From Aldrovandia affinis (Eukaryota > Chordata > Actinopteri > Notacanthiformes > Halosauridae): DNA of 64,000 bases. Positions within the stretch are counted from its first letter, which is position 1, and every line of letters starts with the position of its first letter. Position numbers and translations under genes: made by a program. The notes beneath the pieces were generated by a model. It saw only the letters and a list, made by a program, of their open reading frames with translations. It was not told the origin of the DNA and did no database searches. The DNA is taken from contig JAINUG010000021.1 in the NCBI GenBank assembly GCA_029706075.1, positions 1,437,318-1,501,317 of the forward strand, read 5' to 3'. Shown here piece by piece: positions 1 through 13,000 of this stretch.

Positions 1-260
1 GGCTGTCCCCCAGAGGGAGGGGGGGAGGGAAGCCGGCGGGAGCTCGTCGCATGCAAAGTGGCTCTGTGTGTGTCCGAGTTACGGTCGACAGCCCGGCGAG
101 TTCCATCTCGGGGGAGGAGGTTTGGCGCCTTTGTCACCGCCGATCTCAGGGTTGCGGCGGCGAGCTCGTGGTACGAGGGAGGGGGGTTGAATAAGAAATA
201 GGGTACAGTTGTATTACCAAATTGGGAGAAAAATCGGAAAAAAAAATAATAATAAATGTA
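1..260 (+). mobile_element. tRNA-derived SINE (family C), truncated by window start
   Basis: The body segment (GGAGGGAAGCCG..., GTCGACAGC, GGAGGAGG...) and 3' end (ACCAAATTGGGAGAAAAATCGG) match the copies at 29323, 34545 and 47339. This copy is diverged. Confidence 0.85.
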
Positions 261-3200
261 TGAGAAAACTGCAGGTTTATCCCTCCTTAGGGAGGATGAA
301 ATGGCTTTAGAGATGTGGCTATTGTCAGAGGTAGATATGAATTGCATTGACTTTTCGTGTAATAAAGCAATATAGAGGACCTTCATAATTCTGCAGTATT
401 GAATGAATTATTTAAAAATCCAATCTAATATGAAACGTGAAGGTACAGTATAATTAAATCAATTCAGATGAAAGATCCCACACTGCTACCTTTCAGCCCA
501 TTAGGAAAGACCGCTTGGCTCATTATCCCTTTTTCCACTGTTTGAACTCAAACTCGGAGGAACAAGGGCTCATGGTCTGCCTACTGTTTCCATTATATTC
601 CTATGGGCTTAGTAGGGCTACAAATGAGAGCAGCTCAATCCTTGCTCATGACCCTACACTACTGTGCATGTGAGCCAGGAGAGAATGGCAGGGTTAATTG
701 GTTCATTAAACCACATAACTCTATGTTGCTTTTGAGAAGTGATTCCAGATTGTAGAAGCGCAGTGGGAATTTTTCTAGTAGAGTTTGGCTCATGCCACCA
801 AATGTAAATATTCATAAACAAAAAGCATGCAGCCAAAGGGCTGTTTCACTTCAGAAACTTCAATGCAAGGAAGTGCTCTGTTCACTTTGACTGTGTAGTG
901 CAGTCTGTTCCCAACTGATTGGTGAATAAGACATTTACTATAATTGTAATTCACAAACGTAACCAGTTAGCTGGTTTGCTAGCTGGCTTTGATTGAACAC
1001 AGCTCATAAATCATGAGGAAAGCTGAAATATTTAAACCCCCGAGTTTCATATCTAGGTGCTACACTCGTAACATTTTCCATTGTTTGTATGTTTAATGTG
1101 ATTCAGCTTCAGCTCGGTCATGCCGTCATTGCAACCAGCTTCAGCAGCTGTCGCTGTTCACCTTGGGCGCGATCTAATGTGATGTCAGCGATATCGCGGA
1201 ACCAGCAGGGCTGTCTAAAATCAATATCAAATGGTCTCGCCGGAATCCATTTGAAGTCTTCTCTTTCCACAGAAGTGTTTGTCAAACATCACACACAAGT
1301 CAACCAGATGGCAGCAATTCAGGAGTGTGATATCATCCTGTTGCCAAGAGAATGTCTAAATGGGCTTCAGTGGGGGGGAGGGCTGATCCCTAAGAGGATG
1401 CTCAGGGATTATAATGCACAGCAAGGCTCTTGACCAGCTGTGAGACAAGGCAGATTTCTCCAGCTGCTATACATGGGCTCTGGCTTACTACACTCTTCAA
1501 ATATTTCTCTATTTTTAAGATAAAAACACTGTACATCTAAATAAGGCAATTTTGTACTACAGTGTGTTGAGATATATATATAATATATATATATATATAC
1601 TATATATGCTATATGGCAAATAAACGAGTGTATGTCATATTGACTCAACTTGCACTTTGTAACACCAGTTTTAGTGTTATTATCGTAAAGCATGCATACA
1701 GTGGATATAAATACATATTCTTCATGTCAACGGTCCATTGCTTACAGGGAGGCAGAGCAGGGTTGTAAATTCAGGATGGCGGCGCTGGGCTGGATTAGGG
1801 CTCCAGTATGTGCAGAGACAGGACATCCTGGCACGAGGGAAAGCACACTCCCAGATCACTCACTCCCCTCTAGCTGCCTTACAGTTCAGATGCCCAGCAG
1901 GCAGGACTAAGCCTCCCGCCTCATACCTCTAGCATGCCTGCTAATATTCAGCACAGCTCTGCACGGAGCTGTGAGCGCTTTGGCTCAAATGCAGTTTGTG
2001 GGGGCGAGGCCATTCAGTGGGAAGTGCAATACATTCTATATAAATGGAAATAAACGTAAAGTCCGCAAACGCTTCCCAGTATTTCGTTTTTTGACAGTAT
2101 TTTTTTGTATATTTCCCATGCATTTGTGCATAATCGGTGAATAAAAGCCCATTTTCGAGGGAAGGTACCTGTTTTATTTTTGTATTAGAAAATTGAAATG
2201 TGCTGTAGATGTGCTGTGAACCACTTCCTTCGAGATGGCCCTCAACTACCCGTTAGCCATGTAGCTAAGCCAGTGAATAATAGTATCCTTGGTTATGCTG
2301 GTTATTAGGACCACAGACCAGGACCAAATCTAGTGCTCAGGTTTGAACTGATCAGCATCACATTAGCGAAGGGAATTTAGATTTTTTTTTGAACTGGATA
2401 TGGATTTTGAGTGACATTCCTTTGTTTCAGTATTAAAAAGAGCACTCCTATGACTAAAAATCTTAACAGAACCTGTTAAGCCCACCAACATTTTTTGGTT
2501 TCACTCCCTCAGATGTTCCGCTTGGACTTTGTCCATGCACAGTGGTGTACACGAATGATTATTTTCTTAAAATGGTACAATCATTTTGAAAAATGGACCT
2601 TGCAAATCTTGTCTCAGAGCCGAGTTGGCAAATTACATTATTTCCATATGAATTTAACCCATTTATCTAGAAGGACATAGATAAATGGGTTTCATAGGTG
2701 CTTTGGTAGACTATGAAAAGAAACTCCCCGTGTACTGTTGTCACAACCAAAAACGGCACAAAAATCTGTTTTATCAAGTGTATTGCCTACTAGCAACAGG
2801 TGTAATGCATTAGCTAGCTACCATGAATTTACGGACAGTTTTTGGAATTTTGACAAATTGTTAGTTTAGGCAGCAGGATTTTGTTCAGGCGTCCTGTCTT
2901 GACTATAAAACGCTGAGGGAGTCCCTGTCATGTGCTAATAGCAGGAGGGAAACGCCTTAGTCCCATCCTGAGATGATTGGTTCATTAGATACGTGATGTC
3001 ACCTTTCCATCCAAGACTGCCATTCAGTGAATGGCATGGAGAAGCACCATTTTCATCAAAGTGAAAAGCTGATTCTGACAGCTGATTTTTCAATCTGGAT
3101 GATTTACCCACTGATAAAGGATGATTTTGACTGGAACCTGAAGCCTCAGCGCTACTGCTATGCATATTCTTCCACTAATAATCCTGCTTTGTACAATGTG

Positions 3201-3303
3201 TTCTAACTTCTTCTCTAAAAGGGAGCTCTATGTTTGCTGATCCCCACAATTTGAGCCCCAGAAAGCTAACCTCCAGTCCTCCTTTGTCTCTCCTCCCCTG
3301 CAG
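261..3303 (+). other. rtn1: rtn1 long-isoform intron, no exon seen
   Basis: AT-rich intronic sequence with an (AT)n stretch at about 1570-1605. I found no coding exon or identifiable transposon. Confidence 0.5.
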
Positions 3304-4011
3304 GTGACTCAGACTTGGACCTGTTAAGGACGTCTTCAGACAATGACGGCGACCTCTACACCTCCCTCCTCTCCAGCCAGAGCTACTCCTTTCAGCGTGA
3401 CGCTTCCTACTTCACCGGGGACCTGAAGGGGGACGAGCAGAAGCACACGGCCGCCCCCCTGCGCGACCGGATACCCAGCCTGGAGTCGCACGGCATGTTC
3501 AGCTCCGACTCGGGCATCGAGATGACCCCCGGCGAGTCCATCGACGTGGCCAAGAACCTGCTGGAGTCCGAGAGGATGGAGGCCTACAACTACATGGACA
3601 TCAGCCGCGGCGACGACGCCCGCCCTCAGCCGGGCAGCTGGGAGGAGACGGCCTCGGCCGGCCCGGACTCCCTCGGCAACCTGGGCCGTTACCTGGAGAA
3701 GGGCCCCTCGGGCGCGGTGGAGAGCCTGGGCCCGGCGCTCGACTCGCACTCCTTCCCCTACGTGGAGGACCCGTCGGACGAGGAGCTGTCGGAGTCCTAC
3801 CAGTCGTACCGCGCGCTGGGCACCCCGCAGACCGCCAGCCCCGTCAGGATCACCCTGACGGAGACGCCCGCCGTCCCCGCCCCGCTGCCCCGCCCGCAGG
3901 TCGCCGTGTCGGAGAGGGAGAGCATCCTCAGCCTGGGGCTGGAGGGAGTGCCCACCGTCACGCTGTCCGAGCCCGAGGACGACAGCCCCGGCTCCACGCC
4001 GCCCCTCATCG
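3304..4011 (+). CDS. rtn1: rtn1 exon (long isoform N-terminal region)
   Basis: The acceptor ccctgcag ends at 3303 and the donor GTAACC starts at 4012. The reading frame is open for 235 codons, entered after two bases and left with one, matching the next exon. The product is acidic and Ser/Pro-rich, contains [14 protein letters not shown] and [13 protein letters not shown] blocks conserved in RTN1-A, and is predicted to be disordered and cytosolic. No real ATG opens it, so translation enters from an upstream exon outside the window. Confidence 0.93.
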
Positions 4012-7000
4012 GTAACCCCTCCGCTCGCCTTCGAATGCAGCACGACCAGCGGCCGGTCGAGTCAGAATCAGAAACAGAATTATTTATTGGCCAAGTACGA
4101 TGTACAAGGAATTTGCCTTAGTGCAAGGTGTCAACATACAATCCAAAACAATAACAAGAGCTTAGAAAAAAAATTAAAAATAGTGTAATAAAAATACAAT
4201 ACAATACAATACAATATAATATAATAAATCATTTACGGTCAGAGCATTCACCTGAGGTGTGAGGGAGAGCTTAAACAGAGCTAGACAGGCAGGTGTGTTA
4301 AATGGTTAAAAGGTCGACTGGATGCTGTAGGAGCAAAGGCCAGAAAAGAGTCGGGAGGGATTTGTGCTCTCACAGCAGGCTCCTTTTTCACTGCAGGTGG
4401 CACATTTCGAGCTACTGGTCTGCAGGGATCTCTGATAGTCCTTCAAAGAACTGTGTTCTCATCCACCTTTGTCCCTTTCTGTCCCTCTCTCTTCCTCCCT
4501 CTCTTTTTCTCCTTCTCTTTTCCCTCTCTCTCTCTCTCTGTCCTTGCAGAGGAGGACTCCCCCTCTGACCCCCTGTTCCAGGCCCAGGAGGTGAAGCGCG
4601 TGAGCTCAGCCCCCCGTCAGGGTTTCACCGCCGCCCCGCCCCCCTCCAGCTCCCTCCCACAGCCTGGCCCCGCGGGGAAAGGCAGGAAAACAGGATCCTC
4701 CAAATCTCCCGCCTCCGCCAGCCGCGACCAGGAGGCCAGCAGCGCCGAATCGGGCGACTCTGAGATCGAGCTGGTGTCCGAGGAGCCGCCGCCGCCGCCG
4801 TCCCGCCCGCTGCCCCCCGGCGTCGGGTACATGAGCTTCGGGCAGATGGGCGGCCCCGCCCCCGCTCCCCACCACGCCGCCTCCATCCAGTACAGCATCC
4901 TGCGCGAGGAGCGGGAGGCGGAGCTGGACAGCGAGCTCATCATCGAGTCCTGCGACGCCTCCTCGGCCTCTGAAGAGAGCCCCAAGCGCGGGCAGGACTC
5001 CCCCCCCGCCACCAAGGGCCGGGTGGCCGATGCCCCCTGCTCCCCTCCTTTACCCCGCCCCTGCACCCGCCCCGACCCCAGCCCCCGCCCCCGCCCCTGT
5101 TCCCGCCCCCATCCCCACCCCCGTCGAGCCCCCAGCCAGCGCCGCGAAGGAGAAGCCAGCCGGCGACAAGACCAAGAGCTCCATCGGCGCGGACGATGAG
5201 CCCGAGCCCGAGCCCGAGCCCCACCCGAGCCCCGCCCGAGCCCCGATGGAGCAGCCACCACCACCGGAGGAGGAGAAGAAGGGCTGGAAGATGAGGCGGG
5301 CCAGCGGGGGCAGGAGGGCATCGGAGGGAGGGGCCGTGGCTCCAGCCGTTCTGCAGGGCTTCAGCAGACAGAAGGGTGAGTTCGCTCGCTCTCGTCCGCT
5401 AGAACTACAGAAACACGCGGACGGGCTTTCGTCTTTCATGGTAGCGTGCGCGTGGTAAACGCAGAGCTTTGATCTTCACTTTAATGCTGTGAGCAGAGCT
5501 CAAATATGCACCATTAACTAGCTGTTGAAGTGGTATAGTGATTTTTTTTTTTTCAACAAAGGGAAGTTGTGCAGTTGTTCACCCGTGATACACAGCTGAG
5601 GATTGGAGTCTGGTGAAGTGAGATATATCAGAAGGGTTAACACATCTGCATTATCTGTGATTCAACATGCTGTAATCTCCCAGGATTCCCCTGGTGTTCC
5701 TCTCCCCCTTATTTTTTTCTCTCTGTGAGGCTACTGGGCTGTAATTGATTGTGAGCCTGAATGGCCATCACATGATGTGCAGCTAGCACAGTAGTGTACA
5801 TTCGGTCAGTGCTATGACGTAGCGTGCATTTCAGCTCTGAAGCCGAGCTGACTTGACTTGCTGTTTCCCCTCCCGATACTCCGTTCCTATCACATCTCCC
5901 AGTAGCCCCAGGGGCTGGGATAGTGTCTCAGTGTACATCCATCCCCTGTAGGCTCAATAAGCAGAATCCCCCAGAGCGCTGCCCTGCCTCCACGTGTGCA
6001 CAATGAGCTCTGATAGGTCAACAGTGAGGGAGGCGTGTCTTACTCAAGGCCATTCTCACCGTGTCATTCTCCAAAGGGCAGTTAAGCAGACACGTTTTGA
6101 TTTTTTGTTTATTCTTTTCGTTTTCAGGTTACATAGTGAGTCATTCGGGTCTTAGGCAAAGCTAAATAAAGCTACACGGGCCACTCCATTAACACGGAGT
6201 CTAAACCCCAGCGTCTAAGTAGGTTTTAAAAATGCAATCAACTTTCATTTCAAAGGGAGATAATCTTTCTCAGTGCGTGCTTACGCCCCCGGGGGCACGC
6301 GACTATAATGCCTGTGAGCCTCGCCGTCCTTTCCGGGTGGAGTCTGGCTGCAACGCCCTGCGGTGAGGTCATCTGTCAATCACGCCAGCGAGAACAGAAG
6401 CGTCCAGGAGGACGAGGACCCAGTGGGAGTGGACAAGAAGGTTCTGTCCTTCAGACAGCCCCACAGAGTCTGGGCCGGGTCACCCGTAATGAGACTCCTT
6501 CCATCTTGAAGAGGACGGGCTGAGGAGGCCTGAATTCCCTGCTCTAATTAGCGGGCCCCTGCGTCTTCGCTCGTCAAACAGCCTGCGCCGAGGGCTTCTC
6601 TCAGCGTGTGGCAAAGAGTGACTCTGCAGTAAACACATGGCCCGGCTCACGTAGGCAGGGCGGCATTAAAGGAGAGCTTATCAGGATATCTCCGCTCCGA
6701 ATGGAGATGTTTGCCGCGTTTCCAGGGCCGTTTACCGGGAGGGAAATCTGCGGAGGGCGTTTCCTGTCTCCAGCCTTTGTCCCGTGCTGCTGTGTGGCTC
6801 TGCCTCTGTGTAACCAGTAGGTGGCAGTCCGTTGCGGAAAACCTTGGGGTGCTTCTCCATCCCCTGCTGGAAGCATTCCCCATCTCCTTTCCCTGTTTGA
6901 CCTCATCTCATCAACCGGAGCAAAGCTCCTCAGATTGCTCCACAGAGTCATGGGGCGGTGTCAGGTGATTCGCTCCAGATCTGTGGACATTTACGGGGAT

Positions 7001-10000
7001 GTGATACGCAGGATGCGGTGCAGAGTCTTAAGGGATGACGTACGATAGGCTGACTGCAGGTCTGTCTTGCAGCTTGCTGACCTCGGTGTATGACACAATG
7101 TCTCGGAGAGGGACAGCATCGTGTATGACACAATGTGGCCACAGACTTATGCCAAACTCTCTTGAGGTTCCACACCTGCCTGCATGGCCAAGGCACCAGT
7201 GTCCATTTCGTCAGCTAAAATTATTATGGAAATTGTCGTCGACGACCAGTTTTTTGATTACAATGACGAGAACGTGACGGAAATGACTTATTAATTTTAC
7301 ACTTTTACTGAGAAAAATGTGACTAGATAAAAAGTGGATTCAGAAAGGCTTAGAATCACAAGTCAGCGTAAGTCAGGTCTAGACTTGATTCTGTCGTTTT
7401 TTTAATTTAATCAGAGATGTGCTCTGATTAAATGTAAAAAAGACCCAAAGACCGAAGGCGCAGAGCCGCTCTCGTTCAACAGCGTTCAATTTCTGGTAAC
7501 CTAGTGGATAAGGTTCAGTCATTGATCACCGTGAATAATTATGATCTCAGGCCCAGGGACCTGTTAAACAAAGCTTCTGTTTCCTGTTTGTTGCTTCCTG
7601 CTCTTACATTGAGAGATAATGGAGATCCCAGCCACGGCAAACCGCTCTCACAATCACAGCATTCAGTGAGTTTTTAATGACGGTCCCCTTTATTACAGTG
7701 CTCGAGCAGTACCCTAACGTGAGGAAATAACACGGTCACCGTAATGGAGCAGGTGAGCGTTCAGAGCCCTCGCTGTGTGCGAACGGGCCAGAGTGCGTGT
7801 GGATGCGGGCCTCTTGTTTGCACTGCAGAGGCTCGTTGGGTTATCGGCCCAGCGTTGTGTTTATTGGCCGCCGTTCTTCCGCCTGGCGCTTGCGATTGTG
7901 TGCCGAAAGCTGTCTGCTCGTGAAGTGTTCCGTCGTTCCGTTGAAGGCACGCTCGCGCGTCGTTATCTTTCCTGTGTTGACAGGGTCACAAAGTAATAGG
8001 GTTGCCCGGAAACGGGCGACGCGATGATACGCTCTCGACCACCTGCGTCGATCAGGCAGGCAGTGTAGTATAACGGTTAGGGAACTGGGCTTGTAGCGTT
8101 AAGGTTGCAGGTTCAATCCCCAGGTGGGACACTGCTGTTGTACCCTTGAGCAAGGTACTTGACCTGAATTGCTTCAGTTAATATCCAGCTGTATAAATGA
8201 ATTGTAAAGAAATGTAAACTGTAAGTCGCTCTGGATAAGAGCGTCTGCTAAATGCCTGTAATGTAATGATCTGTAAAGATAAGCATGAAGCGTTGGAACC
8301 GACCGCGATCGCAGGTCATATCACGTGTTCGGCGATCGAATGTGACCGCAGTCCTTCGAATTGCGGAACGCGAGGAATGTGCTCTGCGGTCTCCACACCT
8401 GGACCTGGACGGACGTGAAATGACACGTGGGAGCCATGTTTACTTGTCGACACTGTTGATGTCTTAAGGCCGGAAGGCTGTGTTCGCTTCAGTAGACAGA
8501 GGACTGGGAGATTTACCTCAAGGTCTCTGTTTATCTCTCTCATCTCCAAGGCAAGCCATGCACTCATCCTCAGTCATCAAGTTTAAGTAGTGTTATTGCA
8601 AACCAAAACCAGTTTCTTTTAACAAGCACCCCCTCACTACGTGTAGGGTTGTTTACGTAGTTAAATGGACTGGTAAGCAATTCATTTAGGAGGATGATGT
8701 AGATCATTTAGGATATGGGTTCCACATCTACCACAGATCTAGTCTCACTTAATAAAGACGGTCCTATTCCAGACTTGCTTTTTGTTAAATTCAGAAATGA
8801 ATAATCATTTCGCTTGAGCCTTTATTCGAGATGGGACAAGGTGGCGTTCAAAGGCGTCGGCTTAAACTCAGAACAGATTCAGTTTTAAAAGCGACAGAAA
8901 GATCGAGTTAAGACCCGACTTACGCTGACTTGTGTGGTTCTGAGCCTTTTGGAGTCCTCTGCAGTCTCCAGAGCCTCCGTTTGTCTAACCGTGTAACCCG
9001 ATGCGCCTTATTCACAATCCGCTGAGCGAAAAGGTTGCGTTAAACAAAGAGAAGGGCAGATCTAATCAGCGGCCTGTCACTCCCTCGGCAGCTCCACTGT
9101 GTACCTTATCACAAAGCACCGCACTCAAACCTGTGTCCCCTTACTCCTCTGGGGAACAACACCTCTGTGTGTTACTCCTCTCCAGCCCTGTCGCTAACTT
9201 GTGCGTATGCGGAGGTCCATATTCTGTACTGTGAAAGTGTGCGCTTGCATTGCTGGCCGGAGTGTGTGGATTATTCCATTCATGCCACGGATTACTGTAT
9301 TTCATTAATCGTGCTGTAGTGCAATGAACAAAATTGCCTAAATTATGCAGAGCACATATTTGTGTTTTTATCTGTCAGCTGGGCACATTGTGTGCGTCAA
9401 TGTGAGGGGTGTGGCTTCCTCCAGTTTGTATGGCGCCTGTTTGTTTTGTTTGTTTGTTTTTTGTCACTAGTTCTATTGACTGGATGAGGTCGTCACAACG
9501 AGTTAGCTAGGTCTAGGCAAGAACTTTGAAAAGATGTGTTTGTAGCTCGTGTGTTTCTTGGCATTCACATTTTAAAGGCGTTCCGCGAGATCCATATAAA
9601 GTAGGTCCTTTGGATGTCAGAGCTGCGCATTCTGGGTATCTGCTTCCCCCTAGTGTTGTATTTTGGAACTACAGTCAACAGAGCGCAATCTCTCTGAGAA
9701 GGGGAAGTCCGTATTTAAGTGCTCAGGGGAGGAGATGAAAGCCTTAATGTTCTGGAAAACACATTTCATCAGCGCTTCATCAGTACACTGCTGTCCCCCA
9801 GCTTGGGAAACGATTGCGCTCCATCTCAATGACAGCAGTTCTACCTATCCCTGCATCTCCATGTATTGATGATTTCAGTGTTGAGGCTGAGCTGTCAGAT
9901 GTAGCTCTGAATTGTTATTCAGCTGGGAGAAGCAGTCACACCATTCCCTCCTGCTGTTATTAATACTCTCTCAAGCAGTGCTGATGCGCTCAGTGCCGTC

Positions 10001-13000
10001 CTAGCTAATGCTCCCCGCTGTTACGAATGTGGGAATCCACTCTGAATGGGAGGTACAAAGTCTGCAATCCTCATTGATGAATTGGTTTTTTTAATGTGCC
10101 TTTTTCGATTTTGATATTAAAAGAAATGGAACGGTTTTCAGATTTGATCACACAAGCCTTGGAAATGCAACACCACTAAATGCAACACCATTTGGTGTTT
10201 TGTTGATGATGATTTTGGTGGTCTCAGGTGCTGCTCTAGAATCTCCCATGGTGATCTGGTGACTGAGATGGCCATGACATGTGGTTTACATTGTTTTCAT
10301 GCTCATCAAACAATTCAGTGACCACTCGTGCCCTGTTGATGGGGCATTAACATCCTGGAAGAGACCACTCTCAGGATAGAAATGCTTCACCATACGATGA
10401 AGGTCATCCTCAGAATGGCTTTGTATTTATTGGTGTTTACCTTGCCCTCTAAGGGCTTGAATGGACCTAAACTATGCCAGAAAAATGCACCCCACACCAT
10501 GACAGAGCCACCACAACCCTTAATTTACTCAAGTGTGTATACTTTAAGCCATGGAGCAATATGTAAATATTTGGGGGATTAGCCTATTTTACTTGGGTTG
10601 TACAGATTTTTGAATAATGATTTATAAAGTGTAATATTCTTACTACTTTGACCTGCAAATTAAGAAAGTCTACACTCATATTGGTTTTTAAAAGCAAGAA
10701 TGGCATTCTATATGCCAAATGGCAAGAGCTCTGTTACATTTGCATTCAAATGTCTACTGTTAATAGTATTCAGTATACTGCCAACCCATTTGCTTGGCTT
10801 AAATTCAGTTATTAACATTTTTATTAATGAATTTTCCTGTGTTCAGTGTAGTCACAGATATTCCACAGTTATTTTCTTCACCTACAAGGCTGGAACATTT
10901 TGTTCTTGTAATGTTTACATAAGTAAATCAATAATTCATACAAAGCCCTGATATTAAAGGATATTCATAGCACGTTGCACATCTGTTCCGTCTGGGCCAT
11001 TCGTGATCAGACTGTTTTATTATACTACTGGTAATCCATCTGTGAATCTCACGGTGTACACTGAAGATGTGCTGGACTAAACCAAACCTGTTGCTTTGTA
11101 GCAAGGGCGTAACCACATTAAATATTGGGGGGGACATAATCAAAGGGAATTTTTTATATGTACAAATTACTGGGGGGACAGATATGACTGTTTTTAATAT
11201 TTGGGGGGAACATGTCGTCGTCCCGTCCCCCCCGTCCCCCCGTCCTCTCCACTCGTTACGCCTATGCTTTGTAGGCTCACCGATTGAACGTTCCAGAAAG
11301 CGGAAAAGCAAATCGGTGTCTGTTTGGTGTTCTATTTTTAACCAGCAGAGGGCGCGCCACACCACAGTCTTCTGTCTGAATGACCGAATCTATCTTTGTG
11401 CGTTTTAACCGGCCTCCATCACATAATCGCGCCGGCCACAGTGACTAAATATCGTACCCTTCCTTAAGTGTCACTCATGTTTTACTGTAATGATCTCTTC
11501 TCCCTGATCTGAAAAGCAAACCTAATTAAATTAGTCTTCATTTACTCGGCACGTATCTCATAAAAGTCGGCACCATATAATTTGCATGAATGACGTCTGT
11601 GAAATAGTACCGTATCATACGACAGAACAAGCGTGAAGCAGAATTTAGAGCACAGAGAGAATTTAGAGCTTTTGATTCCTGTGCTCTGGCTGTTGAGACA
11701 GTGAAAGGAAGGTCACAGAAAGGGAATCTGTCTGATAGGGTTTGATAGATCTACTGCTGAGAAACAAATGAGGAACAGCATAGTTATGTAGGAGAAATTC
11801 TGAAGGTAAAATGCCAATGCGTACATAAAGTATAAAGAAAAATGACAAGGGACAAGGGACAATCAAAGCACTGAGAAGTGTGTTTTGGTCTGTGTGTGTG
11901 TGTGTTTTGGTGTGTGTGTGTGTGGATGGGAACATGGTGTTTTCACACAGGGTGGGACTTGAAAGAGGTCTATTTCTGATGGGGTACAAGCTCGTAGTGC
12001 CGGCCCGCCTTGAAGCTGGGCAGAGGCGTGAACATAACATGAAGTATTAAAAGTACAGAGCCCAGAGAGGGCAAGGCTTTGTCATCATTGTGATCTCCCT
12101 CTCTAAAAGCACCCTCTGTTATTTCTGCTTGGGAGTTTTGAGGCTCGACATGAATAGGCCTTTTTAAAATAATTGATGTCTCATGTTCTATTTTCCACTC
12201 TGTTTTTGTTATCTAAGCAGTTCTTAGGAGTGCCAGTCTTGAATGTGATTTGGAAACGGAACAAAGAAACTTGCAAACTATTTCTTTTTTAGCCTTTAGA
12301 AACATGAGTCAGGTCATTTTTGTGCCATTCACATTCAGTTTGTCACAGAGAGCACAACACAGACAACAAAGGACAAAATAAAACTAAATTAGGAAATTAT
12401 TTGACTACTTATGGTAAAATAAGTGGCCTCTTTCAGTGTCTTAATCTCAGTACAGGCTTTGGTAGTGATGTGTGCCTGAAGTCTGGCAATGCCTCACACC
12501 ATTCAGTATGCTCCAGCAGGGGGCAGTGTGCTGAGATACACTACAAACTTCCGCCAGATACACACACATACACAAAACCTCAGCAGGTCAGCACACTCTG
12601 ACCAATCACAGACTGCCCCATAGTTTCAGATCACACCCATTTCAGCTCCCGATATTCCCCAGGCACAACTACTTCAATGTGAAGCCTTTGTTTTTATATT
12701 CTTTAGTCATTTTATTGTGACCTGTTGCGATGACAGCCTTTTGTAATGAGCAGGCGTTTTTTTATAAAGTACACAATGAATCTCATCATTAATGCACCAT
12801 CAAAATATTATGTGGAATTTTACCATTGCCAGGACAAGGAGAGTACACAAACAAAGCCAATTTGAGATGGCACACATAAATGCCTGGCCTGTCAAAGCAG
12901 GAACGCTGAGTGCCTGTAAGGTGGTACCCTGCCTTTGAGCCCAGAAGGGATGCAGCAGGGGAGACACATGAGAGAGAGAGAGAGAGAGACTGCGCTCTAC

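Noticed and set aside
3315-3317. Translation start inside the first visible rtn1 exon
   Set aside because: The codon there is TTG, and the frame is open back to the splice acceptor; it is an internal exon.
3336-4043. 235-codon antisense open frame over the rtn1 exon
   Set aside because: A shadow of the GC-rich sense coding exon, whose plus-strand product matches RTN1.
4617-5439. Antisense open frames over the second rtn1 exon
   Set aside because: Shadow frames caused by high GC and Pro/Ala codons.
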